From positions 120,456,340-120,520,339 of the forward strand of contig CM046875.1 of NCBI GenBank assembly GCA_025667525.1: a stretch of DNA of 64,000 nt. Direction: 5' to 3'. The notes under the pieces are model-generated. The model was not told where the DNA came from. It saw only the letters and a program-made list of their open reading frames with translations, and made no database searches. Positions 47,240 to 60,000 of the stretch are shown in pieces (the stretch's first letter is position 1; each line of letters opens with the position of its first letter). Made by a program: the position numbers and the translations under genes. This stretch comes from Glebionis coronaria. Its lineage: Eukaryota > Streptophyta > Magnoliopsida > Asterales > Asteraceae.

Positions 47240-49273
47240 AATTAAGTATCATAGCACTTCTAAAATTCATTTTTATGTGACATTTATTGAAGACATAAAT
47301 TTAAATAAACTACTACACGCGTTTTAGACAAAATGTATTGTTTTCATCACAATAAAGTGACTTTTAGGATCATAGAACAAGAACACGTGAATGCTTCGTT
47401 AGAAATAATTTCGTCGTCCTCGATTTTCACCCAATACCATGCTAAGCGTGTAACGAGATCATTTTTATTATAAGTTAGCAACACGATCATATCTCATGAG
47501 TGTTAATTACACACCTAAACTCCCTTATTCCTAATTAGTGTCTCTTATATTTTATTTTTGTCTTAATGATCACGAGGATACATCATTGACTTATGCGTGA
47601 ATAGAGATTAATTCTAAAAATAGAGTCTTAACGGTGTAACCAAAATCATTAAATTAATAATTAATCCTAATAGACAACAATGTCAAAAATTAAGTCAACA
47701 AGAAGGATCGATAAACACGTATTTATAACGGTTTTGAACATGAGACTTATTACCAAGACTTTTATACGCCCCCTAACGGAAGGGCCTTATTATCATAGGT
47801 TTACCTCCATCTTTTATTCAACTCCGCCATGGAGCTTTTATTATGACTTCGGTCTTGCCTTGCCTTTTTTTATCCGCCATCATCGGTGGTTTTATTATGG
47901 CCAAAGATGTATATCCTCACGCTAAAGCGAATTTTGGATCTTTAAAGCTTCAAAGATTAAGGCTTGATTCACTTTTAATTTGGGCATAGATTTTTCGGCC
48001 TTGTGAGCTTCAAATTTTTTCTTAATTTAGGTGAGTACTTGAAATCTTATTATTAGGTAAAGCTTTCGATTATTCGGGTGCCAATACTTCAAAACCGTGA
48101 CGCTGGCGATATCTTAATGTTTTCCTAATTTAATTACATGGAAGCTACTAAAACAAATTAGAAACCAACAATAGTGACTAAACCGCTAAATCAATATTTA
48201 TTAACAATTTATTATCAAAAGCGTGGGGAGAATAAGCTAATAATTACTACACATGAGATCATGACGATTACGAGACTTATAAATAACTCTATCATTTCTC
48301 GTCCTCATTTAAGAGACTTAGCCTAAAAAGTTAAGGAATCGAAGCTAAGTGCTCAACACGCACGGTCGAGTAAAAAATTACTCTTATTCTCACCAACGGA
48401 AAACCTACATTCGTGTCTTAAACACTTATGAAAAACAAGAAAATTTTTAAAATTTGGCAATTTTTAGCTTATTTTGCAACTAAACGATAACAAAAAGATG
48501 AAATTTGGATTGCGTGATGACGTGAGCAAGGTGAAGTATCTACTCACCCCCCATACTAAAACTAAACATTGTCCTCAATGTTTCGAGTCTAGGGGTGAAA
48601 AAACCCCCATACTAGAGACGAAGTCGAATGCTTAATCTAGAGCATGGAAAGGGTAAAACGAATAACCTAAAAGTCGTTTATTAATTATGCTAATAAGATA
48701 AACGTTAGAACATAAAAGGATATCATCGGATATCGGAATCTCCAAAGGCAACGATCGAAGCTCGAGTGATCCGTAAAACGAACACGAGAGGCTTCAATGA
48801 TGACGATGAACCTAATGAATCACAATCACAAACAACTACGAAACAAAGGTTGGAAGAGCACAAGTCTCCTCGTTACGTTAAACTAAGAAAGCGATAATAT
48901 ATACAAGGATAAGCATGAGAATCCCCCACGAGGCACCTTGTTTTTGATAACCGATTCAAAAGCTCGACTCGAATCCCCATAAATGTGATCATTTAGGGAT
49001 AATCATTGTGTGGTCATTTTTGGTGGGGCTTACATGATAAACAATGCCCAAAAGTACGTGGAGTACCTTAAAAACCCGATATACGTATACCGGGGTCAAA
49101 GATAGCGTCCTCATTTTCGGATGAAAAACGAAACAACGCTACTTCAACCGATAGTAAAACCCCAAAGGGGTAGAAGAAAAGAGATGAGAAGTAGAAAGGT
49201 GGGGCAATGGGTAAGTCAACATAATGAGCTACTCGAGGTAGACTCATACCAATCAAACGAAAAGATTTTCCAT
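47240..49273 (-). other. Element D internal non-coding region (inverted)
   Basis: It lies downstream of the last frame when read on the minus strand. It contains the box CATTGAGGACAATG followed by a G-rich tract (48590-48546) and a second G-rich tract (48614-48604). Both resemble the post-coding region of Athila/Tat elements. No reverse transcriptase, RNase H or integrase motif is seen. Confidence 0.6.
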
Positions 49274-50398
49274 TTATTGCATCGGTGGAAGACCGAGATT
49301 TCCCTTTACAAGCAATTCTGGATCGTAAATCTCGTCCTCGGTGGATAAATGTGAGGGAACATAAGGGGCTTCCCCCACACTAGATCCACACCAACCATCG
49401 TCAAAAGGAGTAGACGAGGTGGTAGCACCCATATAACACGGTGATGACGGAGTTAAACATGTAGAAAGACCTTTTAAATCCAATTTAAAATCTTTTCCTT
49501 TTTCATCGTTTTTAAACTCTCTATGAAAACCCGATTTGATAATGTCGAAAATATTTGGCGTGTCAAATTCAAAATTAGTCACGCTAAAAATCCTCACATT
49601 TAAGTCGCGGTTAGGGGGTGGTGGATTATATAAGTTCTCAAAACGTTTGTCAATAAAGAACACCGCCCCCTCGGGGTCTACATATTCGTCATCCTCATGA
49701 ACGTCGATCTCATCGATTTCCTCATCAAAGATAGGCTTGTCAAACCAAGGTTTGTCATTCCCCTCCTTGAGTATCTTAGAAACTCTCTCGAAAAGATCAC
49801 GATCAAGCACGAAACCATCATTCATTTGTGGGGATTGTTGCTAAGTTAAATCCTCACGAATGTGGTAAACGTAATTCTCATTTGAGGAGTGTTGATTAGG
49901 TAACTCCTCGAGAATTGGATTTTTGGTGGTCACATGAGTTGGTTCGTCATCGAAAATAAGACGTTCCAACTCATTTAGTTCATCCTCGATTTTGGAAAGA
50001 TCGACCTCGCTCGTAGGTGGAAGTGGAGGCAAAAGAGCTAGATCTCGTTCAACGATTTCCTCAATCTCGGGATCAAACTCGTAATCATCGTACTTCACAC
50101 ATTTCTTTTTAGGAGTATCAAAAATTGCATGTGGATTTTGAAGTACATGATCAATCTCGTCAAAATCGCCATCGTCGTCGTCAAAGAAAGAGTCGATGTG
50201 AGCACTCACAACCATGGTCTTACAAGTCGAATGACTATGCTTAGGTGACTTTTCTAAGACGAGAGGATCGATGTCGATAAAACTTTTCGCCTCAACGGGT
50301 GTTGGGCTAGGAAAAGGAGGCACTTCGATGGAGTTAGAAGTTGAAGCCTCAAAGACGTGGTCCTTCGAAGGTGGTGAAGACGAGTTCATTTTGGTCAT
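49274..50398 (-). pseudogene. Element D acidic ORF of unknown function (one TAG)
   Basis: This is 375 codons including the terminal stop, interrupted only by TAG at 49843-49841. Its ATG overlaps the stop of the protease frame (ATGA). The composition is strongly acidic, with runs such as FFDDDDGDFDEIDHV and DEEIDEIDVHEDDEYVDPEG, and some proline-rich parts. No zinc motif, no membrane segment and no polymerase motif are seen. In complete Athila elements reverse transcriptase follows the protease; here this frame stands in its place. I do not recognise the family. It may be an element-specific accessory protein or the diverged remainder of a gag-pro linker. Confidence 0.6.
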
Positions 50399-51567
50399 TG
50401 TCGTGATGGCACTAATGTCGCCCTTCGGAATTGGTATTTCACTTGTTTCATTGAATGCATCCCAAAGTGATTTTTATTCATAAATTTACACATACCCTTT
50501 TGAATTAGGTACACGTATTCTTTATCATTAAAGTCATCATCATTAAAATCGTTCTTCTTAATTTTTTCAAAACATGCATTAAGCCTCATTCTTTCCGCTA
50601 AAGTGAACATATTGAAATCATTAGGTTTAGAAACATTAGGTTTTGAAACCTCGGTTTTTTCATTATCATTAAACACTTGGGATTTACTCGTGAAAAAGTC
50701 CATTTTGTCATCCCCATATCTCATAGAAAGTCTCCCCTCGTGAACGTGGATTACGGTTCGAGCCGTTGATAAAAATGGTCGGCCTAAAATAATGGGACAT
50801 TTAGGGTCAAACTCGTAATCAGATATAACGAAATCCGCGGGAAAAACAAACTTTCTAACTTTGACATAGACATCCTCGGCTATTCCAATTGGTATTAATG
50901 GCGTACAATTTGCAAGCTCGATTGTCATGTTTGTGGGGGTAAGATTAGGCAATCTCATTAATTTCCAAAGAGAATGAGGCATGAGATTGATGCTAGCACC
51001 TAAATCGGCAAGGGCTAAACATCCCTCAATCTCGGAAAAATCACAAGGTAATAGAAATTGGCCCGGATCCTCTTCCTTTCTCGGCATATGGCTTTTGGGT
51101 TTTCTAAGAAGGATCGATGCACAAGTTTCTTCAAGGGTTACTTTCGTAAGGTCGGTAAAGCTCTCTTTTTGAACCGTGGATGGAATTTTAGGTACACGAG
51201 GGTGTGCACTCTTTTCCTTGGTCGCCACGTTCACCCCATCGACTTTAGAATAATAAGACGTCTTAGAAGTCGAGGGTTGATAAGAAGGAACAACTCGAAA
51301 TCCATCAAGGTAAGGGGTAATCACACGACCTTTCTCACGAGACGAGGCGGCTTTACATTGTTCCTTCAGATTTGCAATGGTGTCACTAGGTAACGGACTC
51401 GATGAAGCACCCGAGGCTTTGTTCATAATATCCGAAAACATCTTTTTTATGTCAATTTGTCCATGTTCAATTTTCGTGTTTTGAAGTTTCAAAGTATTAG
51501 AAAAATCGTTTTTCAAAGTACCAATTTCTCCCTCTAATCGTCTCATATTAGCCTCATTCGTTTTCAT
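50395..51567 (-). pseudogene. Element D retropepsin-like protease region
   Basis: 390 codons are open. Residues 1-60 form a probable coiled-coil (NEANMRRLEGEIGTLKNDF). The aspartic protease signature LADLGASINLMPHS is at residues 186-199, with the DLG variant typical of Athila, and PIILGRPFLSTAR lies at 258-270. The protease would mature gag. The true start lies upstream in gag: coding-like sequence precedes 51567 but is broken by a frameshift near 51650. The C-terminal 90 residues include an acidic, lysine-rich tail that ends where the acidic ORF begins. Confidence 0.85.
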
Positions 51568-51628
51568 GTAATTTTGAAAATCGTTTGACGAACTATTTTG
51601 ATTTGAATTAAAGTTCCCTTGGTTTTGA

Positions 51629-52911
51629 TTATTTCTTTGAAAATTGTTTTGATTCCCACTTGAAAAAAATGTTTCCTTGATTGTTGTTGTTTGAAAAATT
51701 CGAGTTTTGATTATTGTCTCGATTTTGCCAATTCAAATTACGACCTTGGTTATAACCTTGATTTTGATTCGAAAAATTTCCTTGTTGATTATTTCCTTGA
51801 AAATTGTTTCGGTTTTGATTAAAATTGTTGCCTTGGTTATAATTGCCTTGTTGCGATAGATCAGCGTTATTTTGATTTAGATTTGAAAAATTGTTGTTTA
51901 ACGCACTCACATTCGACGTTTGGCCATCCATAGCCGCAAACTCGTCATAATTATGAGGTCCACAACAAAACGTACACGATGCCTCAACCGTTTCACCGTT
52001 GCGGGAGCGTCTTTCTTTTGCACTTCGACGAGAAAAGACGTAAACACATTCGTTAGCTTGTCGACTTTCGCATCAACTCTCTCAATGTCGCGATTAGAAC
52101 TACCAACATTGGCGACATTGGCAACACTCGGTGTGTTGCGGATTTGGTAAACCTTGTATCGATTCTCGATAATCATTAATGCATCTTTCGGAGTCTTACA
52201 TAAAAAGTTGCCACCGGTGGCGGAATTCAACGAATCTTGTTCTTGAAAACTAAGACCGTTGTAAAACGTATCGATTTGGTCCAACTCGGAAAATCCATGG
52301 TGAGAACATTTCCTAAACAATTCCTTAAAACGATCCCACGCATCTCTAAATGATTCATTCGGTTTTTGCTCAAATCTCGTAATTTCATTTTTGAAAAACG
52401 TCGTCTTAGACGGTGGGAAAAAATGATTAACGAATTTTGAAACGAGATCCTTCCATGTAATTATGGAATTAGGTGGCTCTTTCTCGTACCAATCCTTAGC
52501 GGCACCATCGAGCGAGTACGGAAAAAGCATAAGCTTGACGACATCGGTGTCGACATTCTTAAACTTGCTTGTGGCTAAAAGACGATCAAAATTCTAAATA
52601 TGGTCGTGAGGATTATCGGCTTCACGACCTCGAAACTTCGTAGCTTGAATCAATTAAAGCATTCCGCTCTTAATCTCAAAATTCTCCGCTTCGATAGCGG
52701 GAATTACGGTCGCGTCTCCATAACCCTCGGTGGGTGCTTGGAGCAATTCCATCATCGAAGGATTGTTGGCCATCTCATCTACGGTCTCTTCAACAACGAT
52801 ATTAGGAACGTCGGTTTTTAAAGCTCGTCTACGTTGTCAATTCCTTCGATTACGGTTGCGTCGATTCGAAGCGTCGCTAGAATTAGAATAATCCTTCGAT
52901 CGAGTGCGCAT
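51629..52911 (-). pseudogene. gag: Element D Athila-type gag (three stops, frameshifts)
   Basis: The start MRTRSKDYSNSSDASN is at 52911. In-frame stops are TGA 52839-52837, TAA 52656-52654 and TAG 52596-52594. The retrotransposon gag domain (LFPYSLDGAAKDWYEKEPP, ITRFEQKPNESFRDAWDRF, FYNGLSFQEQDSLNSATGG) is clear. A one-base shift near 52005 precedes a partial zinc motif, CTFCCGPHNYDEF (last Cys replaced). A long Asn/Gln/Gly-rich stretch (51850-51680) follows, typical for Athila gag and prone to slippage. Confidence 0.85.
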
Positions 52912-53740
52912 GCACTAAGCGTAGAAAGGGTAGCAAAGAAGATTCTTTTTGGGGTTTTCCGATTTTTCAATTTTTTTGGTTTTTGATTATTTTTCTAATT
53001 TTTTTTGGATTTTTGTGTATTACATAGACTCAAATCTACAAATCTATCCTCGAATCGATTTCTCGATTAAAGGAGCCTCAAAGAATGAAAACGATCGCGT
53101 GGAGTGAACGCCTTCGATGACTATAGAACGTTGGTGGAATACCAAAACCTTCAAGAGGGTTTAATCTTGAAAACAAGCAAATATAATATACGTAGATAAT
53201 ACTTGGGCGGCAAACCCTCGATTGGCCCTCTTTCTCAAAACACGCACAAGCAAGCGGGGGAAACGAGGCAGCGCTAAGCACATAAGAGCCTTTTTCCCTT
53301 AGGTCGTGAAATACAACCGCCTTATACCCACCTTATAGTTTGTGTTAATTGAAATTAAGCCTCATGAAAGTATTTATCTATTTTGCCTTTAAACTTTTGC
53401 TTTAGATTCGAATACAATGATCGAGTGATGAAATCTCGAATCAAGTTTGCGTTTTCACGCTTTTGGAGTACTTGTATATTTATTGTTCTACGTAAGTACA
53501 ATATAGTAATATATTCACAAGAAAAACGAAAACGATAATGGGATATCTACAATATAGTAAAATGATTGTTGTTTGTTTAATTTTAGGAAAATTAAAACAC
53601 GATTTATTTGGATACTATAATATATTAATGAAAAATAACCAAAATGAGTATGTACGTTATTTACGCTTTCCAAAAATTGAAAAGCAAAAACGCACTACTC
53701 ACACAAACACGATAGTAATAATGGCAACACAAAAACACCT
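52912..53740 (-). other. Element D leader (inverted)
   Basis: It lies between primer site and gag on the minus strand. No coding frame was recognised. Confidence 0.6.
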
Positions 53741-53757
53741 CCCCGGTAGCGGCGCCA
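53741..53757 (-). promoter_or_regulatory. Element D primer binding site
   Basis: On the minus strand it reads TGGCGCCGCTACCGGGG, close to the TGGCGCCGTTGCCGGGG-type site used by Athila/Tat elements (tRNA-Asp type). It lies next to the inverted LTR end. Confidence 0.85.
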
Positions 53758-53762
53758 AAAAT

Positions 53763-55663
53763 TGATGTAGGATTTTCGTACACGTTTTAGGAAAAACGCG
53801 TATGAGCGGCAAGTATTAAATCTCACGTTTTAGGAAAAACGCGAAACCGAATAAATGCGAGTTCGTTCTCGAAGGAGGTGTGTGAATTAAGTGCCAATTA
53901 TATAAAGTCAAAGTTTGGATTAGTTTCGTTTTTGGTTTATAAGAGAGAAAATTAAAGACGAGCTACGACTACGATTACACTACGACGATTTGACGTAAAA
54001 CGCGAACGTAAATACGTAAAACGTGACAAAATTAATTAAAAATGAAAATTAAGTCTAAAATAATATAAATAATAATAAAAATCCAATAAATATATTTTAA
54101 AACCTTTTATTAATTAAATATTCAATTTTTAATGCTAATTAAAGCCCTAAAATTAAATATAATTAACAAAAAGTCCAAAATATTATTTTAATGAACAAAT
54201 ACTCACTTATATTATTTAAAGACTAAAAGTATTTTTCCAAAAATTTCAAACTATTTTTCTATTTTTAAAACACTAAAAACAATTTTTAAACTAAAATAAT
54301 GATTAAAAATAATAAAATAATGCTAAAATTAATTTGACTATTTGAAAAATCCTAAATTATATTACTAAACAGTAGAAAATTTTAAAAAGTTGAAAAAGTA
54401 AAATTTTTACACTAAAAGACAAAACAGATTTGATTTAAAACTAATTAAACTAAGATTAATTCTAAAAAATACTTAAAAAGGTGAACAGTAAAACTTTTTA
54501 AACTAAAATTCTTAAAATAATTTTCTTAAACTAGGAAAAATGTTAAAAATGAAAAATATAAAGATTTTGCACTAAAAGACAAAAATAGTTAATTAAAAAC
54601 TAATTAAAAATCCAATTAATTCTAAAAAAATAGACAATGAACAGTAAATTGAAAATAAACTTTTCTAAAAATTCAGAAATTAAATAAAAAAGTAATGAAA
54701 ATTGGAATCACTGAATAAGTCCTAAAATGCTCACAAAAGACAAAAAAAAAAGAAAAACTGAAAGGGACATGTCTAGGACTTTTGTCCTTATCCCCAACAG
54801 TGGAAACTTTTACACTAGCAGGGGGAACTGAGTTCCCACTGACAATGAAAAATATGAGGTTTGGGCATCTTTTGACGTGTAACTTTTTTGTTGTTGGGTT
54901 TTATTTGGATACAAGGGCACCCCTACACTCAGTGGAGTGTAGGGAGTCTAGATAAACAGTAAAACACACAAGTCCAAGTCAAAATTTTCACACAAATGCA
55001 CAAAATCAGTTACTGAAATGATAAATGTGGTCTATGAACAGTAAGCTGATTCAAATGGCCAAATAATGAGATTTAAACTCCCAAATCTTGCTCACGACAG
55101 CACTACACTACCAATAACTGATTAAGAGCCCTAAGTTATACCATAACTTAACAGTCTACAAGATCTAAATAAGCAAATTACTAAAACCAAGCTGTTTAAA
55201 GACCTACTGATTTTTATCAGGTTTTGCCAAGAATTGAGCATGCAATTTCTAACAAACCTACCACACTTAAAAACCAAATACGGATAATACTATTTAAACC
55301 TAACAAAGTGTTTTAGACTGGTTTTAAACCAAGGACATGTCAAACCCTAAGCCTAATAAACAGAACCAAACACCCCTATATATCCCCAAATGAGACTAAT
55401 CAAAGAAAAAATTGCTAAACCCTACCAAATCAACTTTCAACTATCTTAGCATGCTCAAAACATCTAAAGAACTTGATATAAGCAATAACATCTCACAAAT
55501 TCAGTCAATCACAAGAAATCACAAAAAACTCAAAAAAAATCACTAAACTTGCTAAAAGGAGGGTTCAAGCCCTTTTACCTTATGGGACCTACATCCAGGC
55601 CCCACAATGACCAGCTGAGGCCATCTCCTATAAGCTTGCAGTGAGCTTTTGGCTTTTAGGAAA
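53763..55663 (-). repeat. Element D left LTR, second part (inverted)
   Basis: It is the reverse complement of the last 1.9 kb of the right LTR. It begins TGATGTAGG (end of LTR) and finishes at TTTAGGAAA (55655-55663), the reverse complement of the 9-bp flank at 45919-45927. Confidence 0.93.
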
Positions 55664-55944
55664 GGGATAATAGGTTCTAAATGTAACATTGTTGTCCAGT
55701 TTTACTATGTTATGCAATCACTTATTAATCTTACCAAAAAACGCACCCACCTTTACTAATCCCTACTATTCTAACACTATTATCCTTTCCGTTTGATTTT
55801 GATGACGTGGCATCGTTACTATATGTTTGACCCATTAACTTTTGTTTGACCCCGTTAACTTTTGCTAACTTTTGTTTAACTCGTTAGAGAAAAGGATGGA
55901 TCATTTGGTTGCAGTAGTGGGAAAGATTTTTTTTTCTCTCTCTT

Positions 55945-55987
<43 letters not shown>

Positions 55988-56975
55988 ATCAAAATAAAAC
56001 TAATCTCACCAAACCCTAAATCTACCGCCGCCACTTTAACCATTGTCTCTCCGGCCGTCGGCTTAGGTTGGCGGTCCGGGGAGACCCTCTCTGAACAAAT
56101 GAATAATGGATCTGTTTCTCACAAAACCAAAAACTCATATCCCTGTGTTAATAAACACCACCATTCCTCTCATATCTGAAATCTCACAAACATATCAAAT
56201 CTTTCAAAAATTCATATAACAAACATCACGTCAAACCAAGAAACAAATCGGTGCTCATTGATTGTTGTTTCGATCTATCCAACAACATAACATACAAAAC
56301 CAATATCAAAAAAGATTTTCGTACAAAACCATTAACCGACGGTGGATTTTGGATCTGGACATGGGGTTTATTATTAATGAACGACAAAGATGTTGGACGT
56401 GGGTTTTGAATCTGGACACGTGGTTTTTGCTTTTTTGTTCTTGTTCAATAATGAGCACCGATTTCAGATATGGAAATAGTGAGGGGTTGAAGAGCACCTA
56501 TTTCAGATATGGATCATTTTTTGCATCTGGACACGTGGGTTTTGAATCTGGACAACAAAGAAGCAAAAAAGCAATAATGAGCACCGATTTCAGATATGGA
56601 TCATTTTTTGCTTTTTTGTTCTTGTTCAATAGTGAGGGGTTGAAGAGGAAGACATGGAAATAAAAAATGGTGAGGAAGACATTGATACGGATGAATGAAT
56701 GATACGAAAATATAACGGGTCAAACATTGACCAATGAATAAGAAACTTTCCCAAAAGTTAACAAAACTTATTTACAAAAGTTAACGGGGTCAAACAAAAG
56801 TTAACGGGTCAAACATATAGTAACGATGCCACGTCATCAAAATCAAACGGAAAGGATAATAATGTTAGAATAGTAGGGATTAGTAAAGGTGGGTGCGTTT
56901 TTTAGTAAGATTAATAAGTGATTGCATAACATAGTAAAACTGGACAACAATGTTACATTTAGAACCTATTATCCC
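55664..56975 (+). mobile_element. Mutator-like TIR element, copy 2 (1312 bp)
   Basis: It has the same length as copy 1 in opposite orientation, and the predicted 133-codon translations are identical. The left flank TTTAGGAAA and right flank TACTTAATT do not match each other, but they match the reverse complements of the flanks of copy 1. Confidence 0.85.
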
Positions 56976-57027
56976 TACTTAATTCTAGCATTTCGTGAGG
57001 GCATGGCAATGGTTTAGTATGGGGGAG
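56976..57027 (+). other. Element D internal remnant and polypurine tract before the right LTR
   Basis: It starts with TACTTAATT and ends in the purine tract TATGGGGGAG (57018-57027) directly before the LTR. This short piece was outside the inversion. Confidence 0.75.
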
Positions 57028-60000
57028 TGATGAGACTGCAATTATACATAGTCTCTTCGTCCAAATCGGGCTTAAAACGCTTAAAATATCATCAAAATAC
57101 CCAAATATATGCTTGTGTTTGTTCATTGTGTATTTTAGGTACGGATATCATGAAATCAACAAAAGATCGCAAGAATCAAGCAAAAACGAACACGAGAAAC
57201 GAATCCGCACAAAGAACCAGACCCGAATGTGATTTTCCATTAAAGTCCTTGAAGTTTGAAGAATGTACAATATTGGTCCCTCATCTTTGGAGAATTGTCA
57301 ACTTTAGCCCTTTAAGAATCACTATTAACAACATTGGTCCTTTAAGAATGAAGATTGTACAAGAAATACCCTTGAAGAATTCATGCTTTACATTTATAGT
57401 CCTTACACCATTAATTCCTAAACTAAGGGACTGATATTGCAAATAGCTTAAAGAACTTTACAAAGGATTGAGAGTATAAGCTGTTGGGAAGTTGTTTAGC
57501 AACTTTTGGAAAATTAAGGGGCTCAACATGACCAGACAACCAAAATCATCCACCCAACCACAACTTCCCACGTCACCCCCAACCGCGACATCACACTGCC
57601 ACCTCAACCCCCACTAAACACGTTTTATTAAAAAATTAAATGATTTTAAACCTGTTTAAGTGGCGGGTAACACTTGTTTTACACCCAAAATAGATTAAAC
57701 CACCCTCCTTCCCAACCAAGAACCCTAAATTGATATTATCCCTAAACGAAAGGGGTTTAATTTGATATGTTGTAGATCCCCAATTAAGGGTCCCCTCACT
57801 CATTTCCCACCCCTAAATCAAACTCCACATCATCCAACACCATCACATGGGCATCCCCTGCCCCACTACTCACAAGAAACCAAAACTTTGGCAGAAGATA
57901 AACGTTTAGGATTTGATGGCATGCTTGCTACTCAAAATAAACGACCATGATGCTCCCCAACAGCTGTATACTCCACAACAATACAAGAAAACATCACATG
58001 TCGACCTTGACTGAATTCAAACCAAGGATAAATCAAGCATATTCTGAAGATGCTCCAAGGGTAGTTTTGGCAGATCAATAGCATTAGGGTTTTTGTATAC
58101 TTTAGTTCTAGAATCATCCTAGACTTGTATTTAAGGGAGTCGCCTGTGACTTTCCCTTCTTTGTTCCAACTTTTGCTTTGTAAAGTTCTTTTTATCAACT
58201 AAATAGTTACAGGTTTTTAAAAATTCTTGCAAGCCAAAGTTATGTTCCATTTTTTTGCTTTAGTAGTGTAAACAGTCACCTTTCTTTTACAAAAATTAGC
58301 TTATAATCTCAAGGACACTTGGATTACAATCTGTTTTTATCTATGTTTATAGGAGCTTTTAGGGGCTGTTTGTTTGACATACAAAAAGCCTCCATAAGCT
58401 TGTATAAGCTCCTTAAGTTAGTTTCAAATTCGTTTCAAGGAAAGCTGGTTTTCAAGTTTGTTTTCAAAAAGAAAGTGAGTTCAAAGGATTTCTAGAAACC
58501 TGAATCATAACATAAGGTGAAGTGAAAGTGGACCCTTATGTTGTGATTACAGATTTATGTTAAAGTCTTTTAGTGTACTTTTGGTTCTTTCAAGTTTAGG
58601 TTTTCTAAAATATTGGTTTCAATTGTTTACTAATCTTGAATCCATAAGCTAATAACAAAAGTTGTTCTTGACAACCAGCTTTTGTTTTCAGTTTTTGGGT
58701 TTAGGTTGTGTGTTGTTCTCAGCAGGTATAAAAAAAGGAGGTCATTCCATTTCTTGTTGCTTGTTCTAAGGGTCTTGACTCCTGTAGTCTGCCCTATCAC
58801 CTCAGTTAATCACATTCTTTCCTAAAAGCCAAAAGCTCACTGCAAGCTTATAGGAGATGGCCTCATCTGGTCATTGTGGGGCCTGGATGCAGGTCCAACA
58901 AGGTAAAAGGGATTGAACCCTCCTTTTAGCAAGTTTAGTGAATTTTCTTTGATTTTTTTTGTGATTTCTTGTGATTGACTGAATTTGTGAGATGTTATTG
59001 TTTATATCAAGTTCTTTAGATGTTTTAAGCATGCTAAGATAGTTGTAAGTTGATTTGGTAGATTTTAGCAATTTTTATTTGATTAGTCTCATTTGGGGAT
59101 ATATATATAGGGGTGTTTGGTTCTGTTTATTAGGCTTAGTGTTTGACTTGTCCTTGGTTTTAAACCAGTCTAAAACACTTTGTTAGGTTTAAATAGTATT
59201 ATCAGTATTTGGTTTTTAAGGGTGGTAGGTTTGTTAGAAATTGCATGCTCAATTCTTGGCAAAACCTGATAAAAATCAGTAGGTCTTTAAACAACTTGGT
59301 TTTAGTAATTTGCTTATTTAGATCTTGTAGACTGTTAAGTTATGGTATAACTTAGGGCTCTTAATCAGTTATTAGTAGTGTAGTGTTGTTGTGAGCAAGA
59401 TTTGGGAGTTTGAATCTCATTATTTGGCCATTTGAATCAGCTTACTGTTCACAGACCACATTTATCATTTCAGTAACTGATTTTGTACATTTGTGTGAAG
59501 TTTTTGACTTGGACTTATGTGTTTTACTGTTTATCTAGACTCCCTACACTCCACTGAGTGTAGGGGTGCCCTTGTATCCAAATAAAACCCAACAACAAAA
59601 AAGTTACACCTCAAAAGGTGCCCAGACCTCATATTTTTCATTGTCAGTGGGAACTCAGTTCCCCCTGCTAGTGTAAAAGTTTCCACTGCTAGGGATAAGG
59701 ACAAAAGTCCCGGACATGTCCCTTTTAGTTTTTCATTTTTTTGTCTTTTGTGAGCATTTTTAGGACTTATTCAGTGATTCCAATTTTCATTACTATTTAT
59801 TAATTCCTGATTTTTTAGAAAAGTTTATTTTCAATTTACTGTACATTTTCTATTTTTTAGAATTAATTGCATTTTTAATTAGTTTTTAATTAACTATTTT
59901 TGTCTTCAAGTGCAAAATCTTTATATTTTTCATTTAACATTTTTCCTAGTTTAAGAAAAATATTTTAAGATTTTAGTTTAAAAAAGTTTTACTGTTCACC

